Shown here in pieces: positions 16,306-25,295 of a DNA stretch of 64,000 nt. The stretch's first letter is position 1; the number at the start of each line of letters is the position of its first letter. Position numbers and translations under genes: made by a program. The notes under the pieces were generated by a model, which worked only from the letters and a program-made list of their open reading frames with translations, was not told the DNA's origin and made no database searches. This DNA comes from Pedobacter segetis (GTDB lineage: Bacteria > Bacteroidota > Bacteroidia > Sphingobacteriales > Sphingobacteriaceae): assembly GCF_016623585.1 (NCBI RefSeq), contig NZ_JAEHFY010000017.1:39596-103595 (forward strand), written 5' to 3'.

Positions 16306-17058
16306 ATGCTAAAAAAAGAACGTTATCAAGCTTTTGTAGAGTATTTTTCTGATAAACAACCCGAAGCAGAAACGGAATTGAATTACTCCAATCCTTTTGA
16401 GTTGTTGATAGCCGTTATACTTTCTGCACAATGTACAGATAAACGCATCAACCAAATCACACCTCAACTATTTGGGCGTTATCCAACAGCAGCGTCTTTA
16501 GCAAGCTCAACACCTGATGAGGTTTTTACCTATATCCGCTCGGTAAGTTATCCAAATAATAAGGCCAAGCATTTAGTGGGCATGGCCAACGTTTTATTAA
16601 CCCAGTTTGGTGGAACTGTACCAGAAAGCATCGATGATTTGCAAAAAATGCCTGGCGTTGGACGTAAAACGGCTAATGTAATCGCATCCGTAATTTATAA
16701 TGCACCGGCAATGGCCGTGGATACCCATGTTTTTAGGGTTTCTAATCGCCTAGGGCTAACAACGGCGGCAAAAACTCCGTTAGCGGTAGAAAAACAATTG
16801 GTAAAATTTCTCCCTCAAGAGAAAATACACATTGCCCACCATTGGTTAATTTTGCATGGGCGATATGTATGTTTAGCCAGAAGCCCGAAATGCGAGATTT
16901 GCGCCATTAGCCATTTTTGTAAATATTACGAGCAACAAAACACGCCTTCCGCTTTAAAGCGAAAAGAAGAGCGTGAAATTAAAAAGGAAAAACAAAAATC
17001 AATCAAATTAAAAAAGGATAAAATTGCAAAAGAGCTAAAAAAGAGAGCGGTTAAATAA
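16306..17058 (+). CDS. nth: Endonuclease III
   Basis: A 250-residue bifunctional DNA glycosylase/AP lyase for oxidised pyrimidines in base excision repair. The HhH motif MPGVGRKTANVI carries the catalytic K121, and D139 lies in VDTHVFRV. The [4Fe-4S] cysteines are C189-x6-C196-x2-C199-x5-C205. Residues about 215-250 form a lysine-rich tail (KEEREIKKEKQ, KKDKIAKELKKR) beyond the standard 211-residue E. coli enzyme and may aid DNA binding. It lies upstream of recA on the same strand, separated by 137 bp. Confidence 0.95.
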   Translation: MLKKERYQAFVEYFSDKQPEAETELNYSNPFELLIAVILSAQCTDKRINQITPQLFGRYPTAASLASSTPDEVFTYIRSVSYPNNKAKHLVGMANVLLTQFGGTVPESIDDLQKMPGVGRKTANVIASVIYNAPAMAVDTHVFRVSNRLGLTTAAKTPLAVEKQLVKFLPQEKIHIAHHWLILHGRYVCLARSPKCEICAISHFCKYYEQQNTPSALKRKEEREIKKEKQKSIKLKKDKIAKELKKRAVK

Positions 17059-17195
17059 ACCTATTTATTCACATTTATTTGAAATACCAATTGCCTTGTT
17101 TAAGTTTAAAATATAAAATTTTGTTTTACCAATTTTTTTAGCAATTTTGCATCCACAAAATTTGATCATCCTTATAAATACTAAAAATATTATAC

Positions 17196-18224
17196 ATGAG
17201 CGGAAAAGACGATAAAAGCGATAAATTAAAAGCGCTACAATTAACCTTAGATAAATTAGAAAAATCTTATGGTAAAGGCACCGTAATGAAACTAGGGGAT
17301 GCCCCAATAGAATCTATGGAATTTATTTCTACGGGTTCTTTAGGTTTGGATATTGCATTGGGGATAGGAGGGGTGCCTAAAGGTAGGGTAATTGAAATTT
17401 ATGGTCCAGAATCTTCTGGTAAAACCACATTGGCCACCCATATTATTGCCGAAGCCCAGAAAAAGGGTGGAATTGCAGCTTTTATAGATGCAGAACACGC
17501 ATTTGATCAGTTTTATGCTAAAAAATTAGGGGTCGATATTGAAAATTTGTTGATTTCACAGCCCGATAACGGAGAGCAAGCTTTAGAAATCGCAGATAAT
17601 TTAATCCGTTCTGGTGCTATTGATGTGATCGTTATCGATTCTGTGGCCGCATTGGTGCCAAAGGGAGAGATAGAAGGCGAAATGGGAGATTCTAAAATGG
17701 GGCTTCACGCAAGGTTAATGTCTCAAGCTTTAAGAAAACTGACGGGTACAATTAGTAAAACCAAATGCTGTTGTATTTTCATCAATCAATTGCGTGATAA
17801 AATAGGGGTAATGTTTGGTAGCCCAGAAACTACAACCGGCGGTAACGCCCTAAAATTTTATGCTTCCGTACGTTTGGATATCAGAAGAATTGCTCAAATC
17901 AAAGATAGCGATGAAGTTTCTGGAAACCGGGTAAAAGTAAAAATTGTTAAAAATAAGGTTGCGCCACCATTTAGGATAGCCGAATTTGATGTGATGTTTG
18001 GCCAAGGGATTTCTAAAGTTGGGGAAATTGTAGATCTAGGTGTTGAGTATGGTATAGTAAAAAAAGCAGGTTCTTGGTTTAGCTACGGAGAAACAAAACT
18101 AGGGCAGGGGAGGGATGCCGTTAAACAATTATTGTTAGATAACCCAGAGCTTTCAGACGAGTTGGAAAGCAAAATAAAAGCAGTTGTTACGGGAGATAAC
18201 ATTATTATTGAACCTGAAGATTAA
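17196..18224 (+). CDS. recA: Recombinase RecA
   Basis: A 342-residue RecA, the ATP-dependent strand-exchange protein and SOS coprotease. Walker [10 protein letters not shown] is at 70-78, the FIDAEHAFD segment follows, and [21 protein letters not shown] and [14 protein letters not shown] are the Walker B and L1/L2-region motifs. The C-terminus is short and acidic (IIEPED). No SOS box was recognised upstream. A strong hairpin terminator follows directly. Confidence 0.98.
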   Translation: MSGKDDKSDKLKALQLTLDKLEKSYGKGTVMKLGDAPIESMEFISTGSLGLDIALGIGGVPKGRVIEIYGPESSGKTTLATHIIAEAQKKGGIAAFIDAEHAFDQFYAKKLGVDIENLLISQPDNGEQALEIADNLIRSGAIDVIVIDSVAALVPKGEIEGEMGDSKMGLHARLMSQALRKLTGTISKTKCCCIFINQLRDKIGVMFGSPETTTGGNALKFYASVRLDIRRIAQIKDSDEVSGNRVKVKIVKNKVAPPFRIAEFDVMFGQGISKVGEIVDLGVEYGIVKKAGSWFSYGETKLGQGRDAVKQLLLDNPELSDELESKIKAVVTGDNIIIEPED

Positions 18225-18240
18225 ATATAACTTTACCGTC

Positions 18241-18278
18241 AAAAAAAAGGTGTTGATTTTGTCAGCACCTTTTTTTAT
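18241..18278 (+). terminator. Rho-independent terminator of recA
   Basis: GGTGTTGA (18249-18256) pairs with TCAGCACC (18262-18269, one G-U), followed by seven T residues. An A-run precedes the stem. It begins 17 bp after the recA stop. Confidence 0.9.
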
Positions 18279-18310
18279 TTCAACTCAAATGGCTATAATT
18301 AATAACGTTA

Positions 18311-18757
18311 CTAAGCTATTTGTAATTGATTAGTTCTAATAAAGAATTTTTCAAAATTTACCCTGTTCCCGCCTAACCAATTTAATAACAGAAAAATCCC
18401 GTTTCCCTCTTTTTTATCTTCTGCTATTTCTAAAATAAATTTATCCATTGCAATAGGTATAATGCAATTTGATAGTTTTCTTGCTTCTAAAGAATTTATC
18501 CCATAATACCTGTTTAAACGATTCGCAAATTTCTTTACCATTATCATAATAATCGTCTCACGTTCAGATTTTCTTCCCTTAAAAACCGTTAAAACATCTT
18601 TTGCTTTCCCAGTCTCCACCTGGTTTTTCAATACATCAACCATTACCCCAGATGCCTCGTTAATTGCGGCTTCTAAAGAATTTTCTGCTATTCCGGCATT
18701 TAAGAAAACATCTTTTTGAGAGCTTTCTTTTACTATCTGATTTAATTTTCCAAACAT
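18311..18757 (-). CDS. Conserved hypothetical protein
   Basis: A 148-residue protein with no recognised catalytic motif. The N-terminal half (FGKLNQIVKESSQKDVF, ...INEASGVMVDVLKNQ) is helical and amphipathic; the middle contains a basic patch (KGRKSERE) and the rest resembles a compact helical bundle ending FLLLNWLGGN. It is reminiscent of DUF937/YidB-like small soluble proteins, but the resemblance is too weak to name it. No signal peptide. It is convergent with recA and separated from it by the terminator. The upstream 196 bp are very AT-rich and hold no gene. Confidence 0.7.
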   Translation of the reverse strand: MFGKLNQIVKESSQKDVFLNAGIAENSLEAAINEASGVMVDVLKNQVETGKAKDVLTVFKGRKSERETIIMIMVKKFANRLNRYYGINSLEARKLSNCIIPIAMDKFILEIAEDKKEGNGIFLLLNWLGGNRVNFEKFFIRTNQLQIA

Positions 18758-18896
18758 GATAAATGAGGTTAAAGTGTTATTAATATATTTTATACAAAAA
18801 AGGCAATTAAATATTAAAAAATCAATTTATTGTAATTTTATTTTATAATTTATCAATTTTTATTAAACTGTATTGACAATTTTAAAATTAGGAGCT

Positions 18897-18931
18897 AAAA
18901 AAAGGAACCGATAAAAAGATTCCTTTTTTTA
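18897..18931. terminator. Bidirectional terminator downstream of the OmpA lipoprotein gene
   Basis: An AAAAAAAGGAA arm (from 18897) pairs with TTCCTTTTTTT (18920-18930) across a 14-bp loop. T-tracts are available on both strands; on the minus strand it ends the OmpA-family gene 23 bp after its stop. Confidence 0.85.
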
Positions 18932-18953
18932 TTTATATTAAATAAGGATCTAA

Positions 18954-19640
18954 TTAATTAGCGGTTGCTTGTTTTGCCTCTGCTTTCATTTTATCATTGG
19001 CAATTATCACAATCTCCACCCTTCTGTTTTGTGCCCTTCCAGCATCGGTATCATTAGAAGCAATCGGTTCGGTTTCGCCTTTTCCTTCTGTTTTTAACCT
19101 GTTGGCATCAACACCTTGAGACATTGCATAATTTTTAACAGATGCGGCCCTTTCTTCTGATAATTTCATGTTAAAGGGATCGGAACCTACATTATCTGTA
19201 TGCCCTACTACCAAAATATTTGTATTAGGATATTTGTTTAAAGAAGATGCTAAATTGTTGATGTTTTGTTTAGCATCGGCAGATAATGATGCTTTTCCAA
19301 ATTCAAACAACAAACCAGAATCAAATTTCACAATAATACCTTCACCCGCAGGTATTACTTGTGCGCCAGGAACCGTTTGTTCAATTTCCTTGGCTTGTTT
19401 ATCCATATTACGGCCAATGTATGCGCCGGCCGTACCACCAATTGCGCCTCCTATTATTGCGCCAACCGCTGTATTACCAGCTTTTTTCCCTATTAATGCG
19501 CCTATCGTACCCCCTGCAACGGCACCTATACCTGCACCTTTTTGTGTTTTTGTTAATGATTTGCAAGCGGGCATTACAGTAGTAACCCCAAAGGCTACGG
19601 CCAAACTTAATGCTGTTATTTTTAATTTATTAGTTTTCAT
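18954..19640 (-). CDS. OmpA family lipoprotein with glycine zipper
   Basis: A 228-residue outer-membrane lipoprotein. The signal peptide ends in VMPAC with the lipidated cysteine near residue 26. Residues about 35-80 form a glycine-zipper region (GAGIGAVAGGTIGALIG, GAIIGGAIGGTAGAYIG), which in such proteins can insert in the membrane. The C-terminal OmpA domain has the peptidoglycan-binding motif VGHTDNVGSDPFNMKLSEER and ends with AGRAQNRRVEIVI. It probably tethers the outer membrane to the cell wall. It is monocistronic. Confidence 0.93.
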   Translation of the reverse strand: MKTNKLKITALSLAVAFGVTTVMPACKSLTKTQKGAGIGAVAGGTIGALIGKKAGNTAVGAIIGGAIGGTAGAYIGRNMDKQAKEIEQTVPGAQVIPAGEGIIVKFDSGLLFEFGKASLSADAKQNINNLASSLNKYPNTNILVVGHTDNVGSDPFNMKLSEERAASVKNYAMSQGVDANRLKTEGKGETEPIASNDTDAGRAQNRRVEIVIIANDKMKAEAKQATAN

Positions 19641-19698
19641 GACTTACTTTTTGATTTACAATCTATAAACAAAGCAAATGCCAAAAAATCTTATTTGT

Positions 19699-19706
19699 AT
19701 TTTTGT
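19699..19706 (+). promoter_or_regulatory. -7 promoter box of the SDR-like gene
   Basis: TATTTTTG matches the Bacteroidota TAnnTTTG box. It ends 3 bp before the ATG at 19710, so transcription would start at or next to the start codon (leaderless or nearly so). Confidence 0.55.
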
Positions 19707-19709
19707 GGG

Positions 19710-20549
19710 ATGATAAAAATGGAAGTAAATAGTATTGCCATATTAGGATGCGGATGGTTAGGATTTCCTTTAGCTATAAAACTGCTTGATAAGAACTATC
19801 TGATAAAAGGATCTACCACTTCTGTAGAAAAATTACCCGTTTTAAAAGAACATTGTATTGCACCTTATTTAGTACGATTGGATCCCGAAAAATTTACCGA
19901 TGATTTAACCGATTTCTTAAATGTTGATTTATTGATCATAAATGTACCGCCAGGAAGAAATAAGGATGTACCAGATGATTATGGGTTAAAAATGAAACAA
20001 TTAGCTGATAAGGTTACCAAGAGTACCGTAAAGAAATTAATTTTTATTTCTTCTACGTCTGTTTATCCAGAAATTAACCGTATTGTTGATGAAGAGCAAC
20101 TAGATCTGGCAAAGTCTGCCCCTGCTTTGAGGATGTTGGCTGCTGAGGAGATTTTTAATGGGTTAGAAAACATAGAGACTACCGTTATAAGAATGGCGGG
20201 CTTAATTGGGCCAAATAGGCACCCTGGGAGGTTTTTTGCGGCTAAAGAAAACATACCCGATGGTTTAAACCCCGTTAATCTTATTCATTTGGATGATTGT
20301 ATTGGGATGATCTGCCATGTAATAGAAAACGGGTTATGGAAGCAAACTTACAATGGAGTTGCCCCTACGCATCCTTCAAAAACTGATTTTTATGATCTAG
20401 CGAGTTTAAAGCTTTATGGTAAAAACGCCCTGTTTTTAAATGAAAAAGGAGATTTTAAAGTTGTTGATGCAAAAAAAATCATAAAAACAGGTTACCATTT
20501 TAAACATCCCGATTTAATGGAATGGCTTTCTCAAACTCCTCAAAGTTAA
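19710..20549 (+). CDS. NAD(P)-dependent epimerase/SDR-like protein (YeeZ type)
   Basis: About 279 residues with a Rossmann motif ILGCGWLGFPLA near the N-terminus, INVPPGRN in the middle and the extended-SDR segment IFISSTSVYPE. The IRMAGLIGPNRHPGRFFA block is typical of the YeeZ-like atypical SDR group, whose substrates are unknown. I chose ATG 19710; MEVNS at 19719 is an alternative, and the upstream TTG at 19695 is rejected because the promoter box lies there. The last 50 bp overlap the convergent DUF2452 gene, which requires antisense transcription through both 3' ends. Confidence 0.8.
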   Translation: MIKMEVNSIAILGCGWLGFPLAIKLLDKNYLIKGSTTSVEKLPVLKEHCIAPYLVRLDPEKFTDDLTDFLNVDLLIINVPPGRNKDVPDDYGLKMKQLADKVTKSTVKKLIFISSTSVYPEINRIVDEEQLDLAKSAPALRMLAAEEIFNGLENIETTVIRMAGLIGPNRHPGRFFAAKENIPDGLNPVNLIHLDDCIGMICHVIENGLWKQTYNGVAPTHPSKTDFYDLASLKLYGKNALFLNEKGDFKVVDAKKIIKTGYHFKHPDLMEWLSQTPQS

Positions 20550-20997
20550 ACGTTGCTTTATCCAAAATATCCCAAGTAGAATCTGACAGTAAACGGATGG
20601 TAGAAAGAAAACGGCTAAACTTTTTAGAGCGTCCCCATTCTTGTGGTGCGATCATGCTCACTAAAAAGCTGCCTTTTTCTTCTTTTTCATAAAGATGATA
20701 AATTTGGCCCATTACAGGTTTAAAACGCATTTCTGCTTTATAGATTAGTTCTGATATTTTTAACCTGTCTTCAATTTCTTTTACCTGTTGCATAATAAGT
20801 TCTGCTTGTTTGCGCAGCATGGCAATTTGTTGGTGGGCCTGCATGTGCATAGCTTCTACGGCGTTGGCCCTTATCTTATTTTTATCGATGGGTTTTATTG
20901 CAGGAGAACTAACCGACATTGGGACCGGTGAGAATTTGGCTTCGCCGGTATAATATTCTGTTTCTTGTGCAGGGTCTTTTGTAGAATTAGCTGTCAT
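20500..20997 (-). CDS. DUF2452 protein
   Basis: A 165-residue protein of unknown function. The DUF2452 signature is clear in IDKNKIRANAVEAMHMQAHQQI, a long helical/coiled-coil stretch (about 50-95), then FKPVMGQIYHLY and SMIAPQEWGRSKKF. The open frame continues upstream to 21123, but that stretch translates a dispersed repeat (21027-21129), so I set the start at the ATG of MTANSTKD (20997); MFIKRT at 21015 is the alternative. It overlaps the convergent SDR gene by 50 bp. Confidence 0.8.
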   Translation of the reverse strand: MTANSTKDPAQETEYYTGEAKFSPVPMSVSSPAIKPIDKNKIRANAVEAMHMQAHQQIAMLRKQAELIMQQVKEIEDRLKISELIYKAEMRFKPVMGQIYHLYEKEEKGSFLVSMIAPQEWGRSKKFSRFLSTIRLLSDSTWDILDKATFNFEEFEKAIPLNRDV

Positions 20998-21026
20998 GGT
21001 TCTTTTGATAAACATTGTTGATTGCT

Positions 21027-21129
21027 GCGTTAGGAATCTAATCGGCATCTTTTTTTTTTTCATCCAGAGCGGAATATAAGGATTACAAAAAAAGATATAC
21101 CCGCCAGCTGGCTGACCTCCCAAACGCCC
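21027..21129 (-). repeat. Dispersed element, copy C
   Basis: A 103-bp element with ends GCGTTAGG (21027) and CAAACGCCC (to 21129). Its CGCCAGC and TATATCTTTTTTT blocks (minus strand) match the left part of copy A at 1101-1216. It sits directly upstream of the DUF2452 gene and could carry part of its promoter. Confidence 0.6.
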
Positions 21130-21263
21130 AAATTATTTTATAAACCATTATTCTGGCTTATGGTTTTTGTTTCATCGTATAAAAAAAACCATTCATAGTG
21201 ATATATTGCAATTGAGCGGTTTTAAGCCGGAACCAAATTTCAAAGTTTTAACTTAGCCATAAG

Positions 21264-22313
21264 ATGTTAGGGATAAAAGATTTTTTTAAATGTTTTTTAA
21301 ATGGTTTTAAGCTAGGGCTGATAGTTGCCCTTGTTCTGGTAGTTTTTTACTTGGTTTCTACCAATAAAATTCAATGGACCTACATCGGGGTTACGTTTAT
21401 GTATAGTGTTTCTATCGCCACATCTATTTCTTTTCTGATAAAAATGGTGGATAATTACAGGGCAAAATATATCCCGAAGAATATTTATTTTATCTGGGGC
21501 CTGTACTATTCTGCTGCTTTGGTGGGCATGACGATCGCTACCGAGGCCTGTACTTTTATACTCAAAATTTTTGTTTTACATACCAGTTATGCTGTTTTTT
21601 CTGAGCCTAAACAGCTTTTGATCAATTTATTGATTTCTTTGGTTGTTACTACTATTGTGGGTGTTTACCAAGGCCAAAGAGCAAATTTAGAGGTGCAATT
21701 AAAGAAAAAAGAGCTTGATATAGTAAAGCTTAACCAAATGAAAACCCAAGCAGAGTTGCAATCCCTGCAGTCCCGCATCAACCCTCATTTTTTATATAAT
21801 TCTTTAAACAGTATAGCAAGTTTGATCCATATCGATGCGGATAGGGCAGAAGATATGACCTTAAAGCTTTCTAAATTATTTAGGTATAGCATTAATACCC
21901 AAAATGAAAATCTAACATCAGTAAAAGAAGAGGTAGAAATTGCGAAGACCTATTTAGATATTGAAAAAGTACGTTTTGGCGATCGTATTAATTTTACTAT
22001 GGATATTGCTGATGACACTTTAAATATTTTAATTCCTCGTTTTATTTTACAGCCTTTAATTGAGAATGCGCTAAAACATGGTTTAAAAGATAAAATTGAA
22101 GCAGGGGAACTAACTTTGGTAATATTTAAGCAAGAAAAAGAAATTGTTTTGATGGTTTCTGATAATGGAAAACCTTTCCCCGAAGAATTGAATGCCGGTT
22201 ATGGGTTGCAAAGTACCTATGAAAAATTACAACTTTTATATGGCGATAGATATGCGCTGCTGATAAGTAACGAACCTGAAAAATTGATAAAAATCACAAT
22301 CCCGAACGTATGA
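21264..22313 (+). CDS. LytS-type sensor histidine kinase
   Basis: A 349-residue kinase of the His_kinase (PF06580) family. Four transmembrane helices span about 15-33, 40-60, 75-102 and 118-135. A short coiled coil leads to the phosphoacceptor motif SRINPHFLYNSLNS with H175. The ATPase part carries LQPLIENALKHG and a VSDNG/GYGLQ glycine-rich region. Its stop overlaps the start of the LytTR regulator gene by 4 bp (ATGA), the standard two-component arrangement. Ligand unknown. Confidence 0.93.
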   Translation: MLGIKDFFKCFLNGFKLGLIVALVLVVFYLVSTNKIQWTYIGVTFMYSVSIATSISFLIKMVDNYRAKYIPKNIYFIWGLYYSAALVGMTIATEACTFILKIFVLHTSYAVFSEPKQLLINLLISLVVTTIVGVYQGQRANLEVQLKKKELDIVKLNQMKTQAELQSLQSRINPHFLYNSLNSIASLIHIDADRAEDMTLKLSKLFRYSINTQNENLTSVKEEVEIAKTYLDIEKVRFGDRINFTMDIADDTLNILIPRFILQPLIENALKHGLKDKIEAGELTLVIFKQEKEIVLMVSDNGKPFPEELNAGYGLQSTYEKLQLLYGDRYALLISNEPEKLIKITIPNV

Positions 22314-23053
22314 ACATCACTTGTATAATTATTGACGATGAAGAATTGGCTCGCCAAAGGTTAACCAGATTATTAACTCCGTATAAGTTCATAGAAATTA
22401 TTGCCGAAGCCAGCAATGGGAAAGAGGGTTTAAAGCTGGTAGAAGAAATGCAGCCCGATATGATTTTTTTGGATATAGAAATGCCAGTAATGAACGGCTT
22501 TGAAATGCTTTCTAAAATTAAAAAGCAACCAAAAGTGATTTTTACTACCGCTTATGATCAATATGCCATTAAAGCTTTTGAAGAAAATTCTTTAGATTAT
22601 TTATTGAAACCAATAGAGAAAGAACGTTTGGAAAAAAGCATGGAAAAGCTGCAAGAAACGCATAAACCGATGGCGTTACCTTTACAACAATTACTAAACG
22701 AACTAAAGCCAAAGAAAGAGATTAAAACTTTAACAGTTAAAATTGGCGATAAGATCCTATTGATTGCCTTAGATAGGATTGTTGCCATTGAGGCAGAAGA
22801 CAAATATGTTTTTTTACATACCGAAGATGGAAGTAAACACCTTACCGATTTTACCTTGAGTGGTTTAGAAGAAAAGCTTCCCGACGATTTTTGTAGGATC
22901 CATAGGGGTGTAATTATCAATACAAATTTTATAAAGGAGATAAGAAAAAGCTTTAATGGTGCTTTGGTTTTTGTGATGAACAATAAAGAGCAAATTAAAT
23001 TTACCAGTAGCCGGGGCAATTCTGAGGCTTTGAGAAAACGTTTTGATATTTAG
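22310..23053 (+). CDS. LytTR family response regulator
   Basis: A 247-residue regulator. The receiver domain has the acidic pair at D9-D10, the phosphoacceptor D55 in IFLDIEMP and the conserved K100 in LDYLLK. The LytTR DNA-binding domain follows from about residue 140 (KIGDKILLI, EAEDKYVFLHT, FCRIHRGVIIN). It is the cognate partner of the overlapping LytS-like kinase and a DNA-binding transcription factor. The target genes are unknown; no LytTR direct-repeat sites were recognised. Confidence 0.93.
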   Translation: MNITCIIIDDEELARQRLTRLLTPYKFIEIIAEASNGKEGLKLVEEMQPDMIFLDIEMPVMNGFEMLSKIKKQPKVIFTTAYDQYAIKAFEENSLDYLLKPIEKERLEKSMEKLQETHKPMALPLQQLLNELKPKKEIKTLTVKIGDKILLIALDRIVAIEAEDKYVFLHTEDGSKHLTDFTLSGLEEKLPDDFCRIHRGVIINTNFIKEIRKSFNGALVFVMNNKEQIKFTSSRGNSEALRKRFDI

Positions 23054-23070
23054 TATTTTGGGAAATAATA

Positions 23071-23174
23071 ATATTTTGTCATACTAAACTTGTTTCAGTA
23101 TCTAACTTGCAGGTTAAGCATCATGATAACCATTTTTGATAAGACCCCGAATTCATTTCTGAATGACAAAATAT
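23071..23174. repeat. MITE-like element with 12-bp terminal inverted repeats
   Basis: ATATTTTGTCAT (23071-23082) is the exact reverse complement of ATGACAAAATAT (23163-23174). The interior has CTAAACTTGTTTCAGTATCT and GACCCCGAATTC, degenerate forms of an intergenic repeat widespread in Bacteroidota. It lies between convergent genes. Confidence 0.75.
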
Positions 23175-23195
23175 TTTTTTAAGATCAATCAAATT

Positions 23196-23627
23196 TTATT
23201 TATAATCTGTGGTTACATCTGTGATTTGCCAATTGTTTTTTGCTTTTACTAAGGTTACAAAATCTACTCTTGTAAAGTTTGCATAAACAGAACTTATTTT
23301 TACCAAGCTGTAGTTAGCGGTACTTACTAAAGTTGCAGATTCTACTTTACATTGTTGTACCACATCTTTGTTTTGCTTCATAAAAGCAAGCTCTTCTCTT
23401 TTGCCATGCGTAACAACTTTCCCATTTCTGGTCATGTTAAATTTTACGTCGTCGGCTAAGATATTGGTCAATTCTTTGTAAGAGCCAGTTTTAATTTTGT
23501 TTATATAACTGTTTACGCTAAACTGCAGATTGGTTCCTTCTGTTAAGTAGTTTGCTTTTACAAAAGAGCTAAAGCTTACTAATAGTGCCAAAGCTAAAAG
23601 GGTGGTTTTAATGTTTAAATTTTTCAT
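23196..23627 (-). CDS. NTF2-like (lumazine-binding type) exported protein
   Basis: A 143-residue protein with a signal peptide (TTLLALALLVSFSSFVKA) and an NTF2-like cone fold suggested by YINKIKTGSYKELTNILADDVKFN, followed by strands ending in WQITDVTTDYK. It resembles the putative lumazine-binding subgroup of NTF2 proteins in Bacteroidota, whose function is not known. No catalytic residues can be assigned. It is transcribed alone; 228 bp upstream contain no further gene, only AT-rich DNA and the terminator of the M16 genes. Confidence 0.75.
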   Translation of the reverse strand: MKNLNIKTTLLALALLVSFSSFVKANYLTEGTNLQFSVNSYINKIKTGSYKELTNILADDVKFNMTRNGKVVTHGKREELAFMKQNKDVVQQCKVESATLVSTANYSLVKISSVYANFTRVDFVTLVKAKNNWQITDVTTDYK

Positions 23628-23802
23628 GATTTTTTTAGGGTTTTAATTTTTCTAATTGCTTTTCTAAATAGACGCAGCCATTTAACCAAAAGTTACAGAT
23701 ATTAGAATTAAATTTTATAATTAACTAAAAAACAGATTATTATATTTTATATTACGAATAATTTTAACCCATACAAGCTTTTTTAAAAACTTATTTTAAA
23801 CA

Positions 23803-23834
23803 AAAAAGCCCATGGATTCAATCATGGGCTTTAT
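23803..23834 (-). terminator. Terminator of the M16 gene pair
   Basis: AAAGCCCATG (23805-23814) pairs perfectly with CATGGGCTTT (23823-23832). On the minus strand the stem is followed by TTTTTTG. It lies 22 bp after the second M16 gene's stop. Confidence 0.9.
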
Positions 23835-23855
23835 TATTATTTTTGTTTTCTTCAG

Positions 23856-25250
23856 TTAAAACCCATCTGCTTTAATATCTTTTTCTGAAAGTGTGCCATA
23901 CTTTTCTACTATGTTTTTTATATCCGCAGCTTTACCAATAAACAAGAATTGCAGGTTTTCATCGGGGAAATATTTGGCAATTATCTCTTTGGCCTTCGCC
24001 GATGTTAAGCTGTTAACATTTGCTTGGAAATTATTAACGTAAGATTCGTCAAATCCGTACCAAAACATTTGCGTAAGCAAACCTGCTAATTGCCCAGAAG
24101 TTTCATAATCTGGAGGGAACTGTCCGTTAATATAGTTTTTTGCAGATGCTAGGGTCTCATCGTCTATTCCTTTCTCATGAATTTTCTTTAAAACCCCTAA
24201 TGTTTTATCAATGGTAGGTTGGGTAGTTTTTGTTGCAGTAAATGTAGAAACGCTAAATGTACCCGCATTTTTAAGTGGTGCAAAACCACTTCTTGCGCCA
24301 TAGGTTAAACCAGAGTTTACTCTTAATTCGTCGTTTAGCCAAGAGGTAAACCTGCCTCCCAAAACGGTGTTTATAACTTGTATAGCTACATAATCTGGGT
24401 TGTTTCTTTTAATTCCCTTACCACCAATTAATAGGGTTGTTTCCCTTGCATCTTCTTTATCAACCAATAAAACCCTTGCTTTATTTGGTAAAGGTTCTGG
24501 TGTTGTAATTTTTAAACTATTTCCTTCTCCTTTTTTCCAATCCTTAAAAAGGTTAGAAATTTTATCCTTCATAGTTTTAGTGTTGAAATCGCCAACAATG
24601 GCAATTGCAGAACCATTTGGGATATAATTTTTCTGGTAAAAGGATTTTAAATCATCAATTGTTATGTTTTTTAAAGTACTTGATTTGCCACCAACCGGGT
24701 TTGCATACGGGTGATCGCCATAAATAAATTTGTCCCAATAATCATTGATTACGTTTCTTGGGCTTTCTTTTGCCCTAATGAGGTTTTGCAAAGCCCTGGT
24801 TTTTTCTTTCTCAAATTCTTTTGCATCAAAAACAGGATAAAGCAACACTTCTTTGATGATGGGGAATACTCTGTCTTGATCGGTTTTTGCAAATTTGGCA
24901 GATAAGCCTGCAAATTCTTTACTAGAATAGGTGTTTAACGATGCGCCTAAAAAATCTAACTGCTCTTCAATTTGAGATTTAGAAAAGTTTTTTGTGCCGT
25001 ATTGCAAACCATCGGCAGTAAAAGATGCAAGCCCATTTTTATCGCCATCATAAATTGCGCCCGCAGGTATAACCATAGAAACGCTAATGGTAGGCACCTC
25101 ATGCTGCTCCATCAAATAAATGGTTAAGCCATTTTTTAATGTCGTTTTTTCATAAGCCGGAACTTTAAAGGCAGCCTGTGCATTAGATTTTTTTATTGGT
25201 GCGGTTACTATTAAAGCAACCAACATAGTTATTGATAATATTTTCTTCAT
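23856..25250 (-). CDS. M16 family protein lacking the HxxEH zinc motif
   Basis: A 464-residue insulinase-family (M16) protein. A signal peptide (KKILSITMLVALIVTAPIKKSNA) indicates export. Where active members have HxxEH this one reads GLASFTADGLQYGT, so zinc ligands are missing. The C-terminal half keeps the M16_C fold (IPNGSAIAIVGDF, TTLLIGGKGI, VINTVLGGRFTSWLNDELR with the substrate-gating Arg region). Such inactive subunits pair with catalytic M16 proteins in heterodimeric bacterial enzymes, and a catalytic one lies 45 bp upstream. It probably supplies substrate-binding residues. Confidence 0.9.
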   Translation of the reverse strand: MKKILSITMLVALIVTAPIKKSNAQAAFKVPAYEKTTLKNGLTIYLMEQHEVPTISVSMVIPAGAIYDGDKNGLASFTADGLQYGTKNFSKSQIEEQLDFLGASLNTYSSKEFAGLSAKFAKTDQDRVFPIIKEVLLYPVFDAKEFEKEKTRALQNLIRAKESPRNVINDYWDKFIYGDHPYANPVGGKSSTLKNITIDDLKSFYQKNYIPNGSAIAIVGDFNTKTMKDKISNLFKDWKKGEGNSLKITTPEPLPNKARVLLVDKEDARETTLLIGGKGIKRNNPDYVAIQVINTVLGGRFTSWLNDELRVNSGLTYGARSGFAPLKNAGTFSVSTFTATKTTQPTIDKTLGVLKKIHEKGIDDETLASAKNYINGQFPPDYETSGQLAGLLTQMFWYGFDESYVNNFQANVNSLTSAKAKEIIAKYFPDENLQFLFIGKAADIKNIVEKYGTLSEKDIKADGF

Positions 25251-25295
25251 GTTAATTAGATATGAGATTTTAGGCCTCTTTAAACTTATAACTTT

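Noticed and set aside
20998..21123. N-terminal extension of the DUF2452 protein
   Set aside because: The extra codons translate repeat copy C and lack family similarity.
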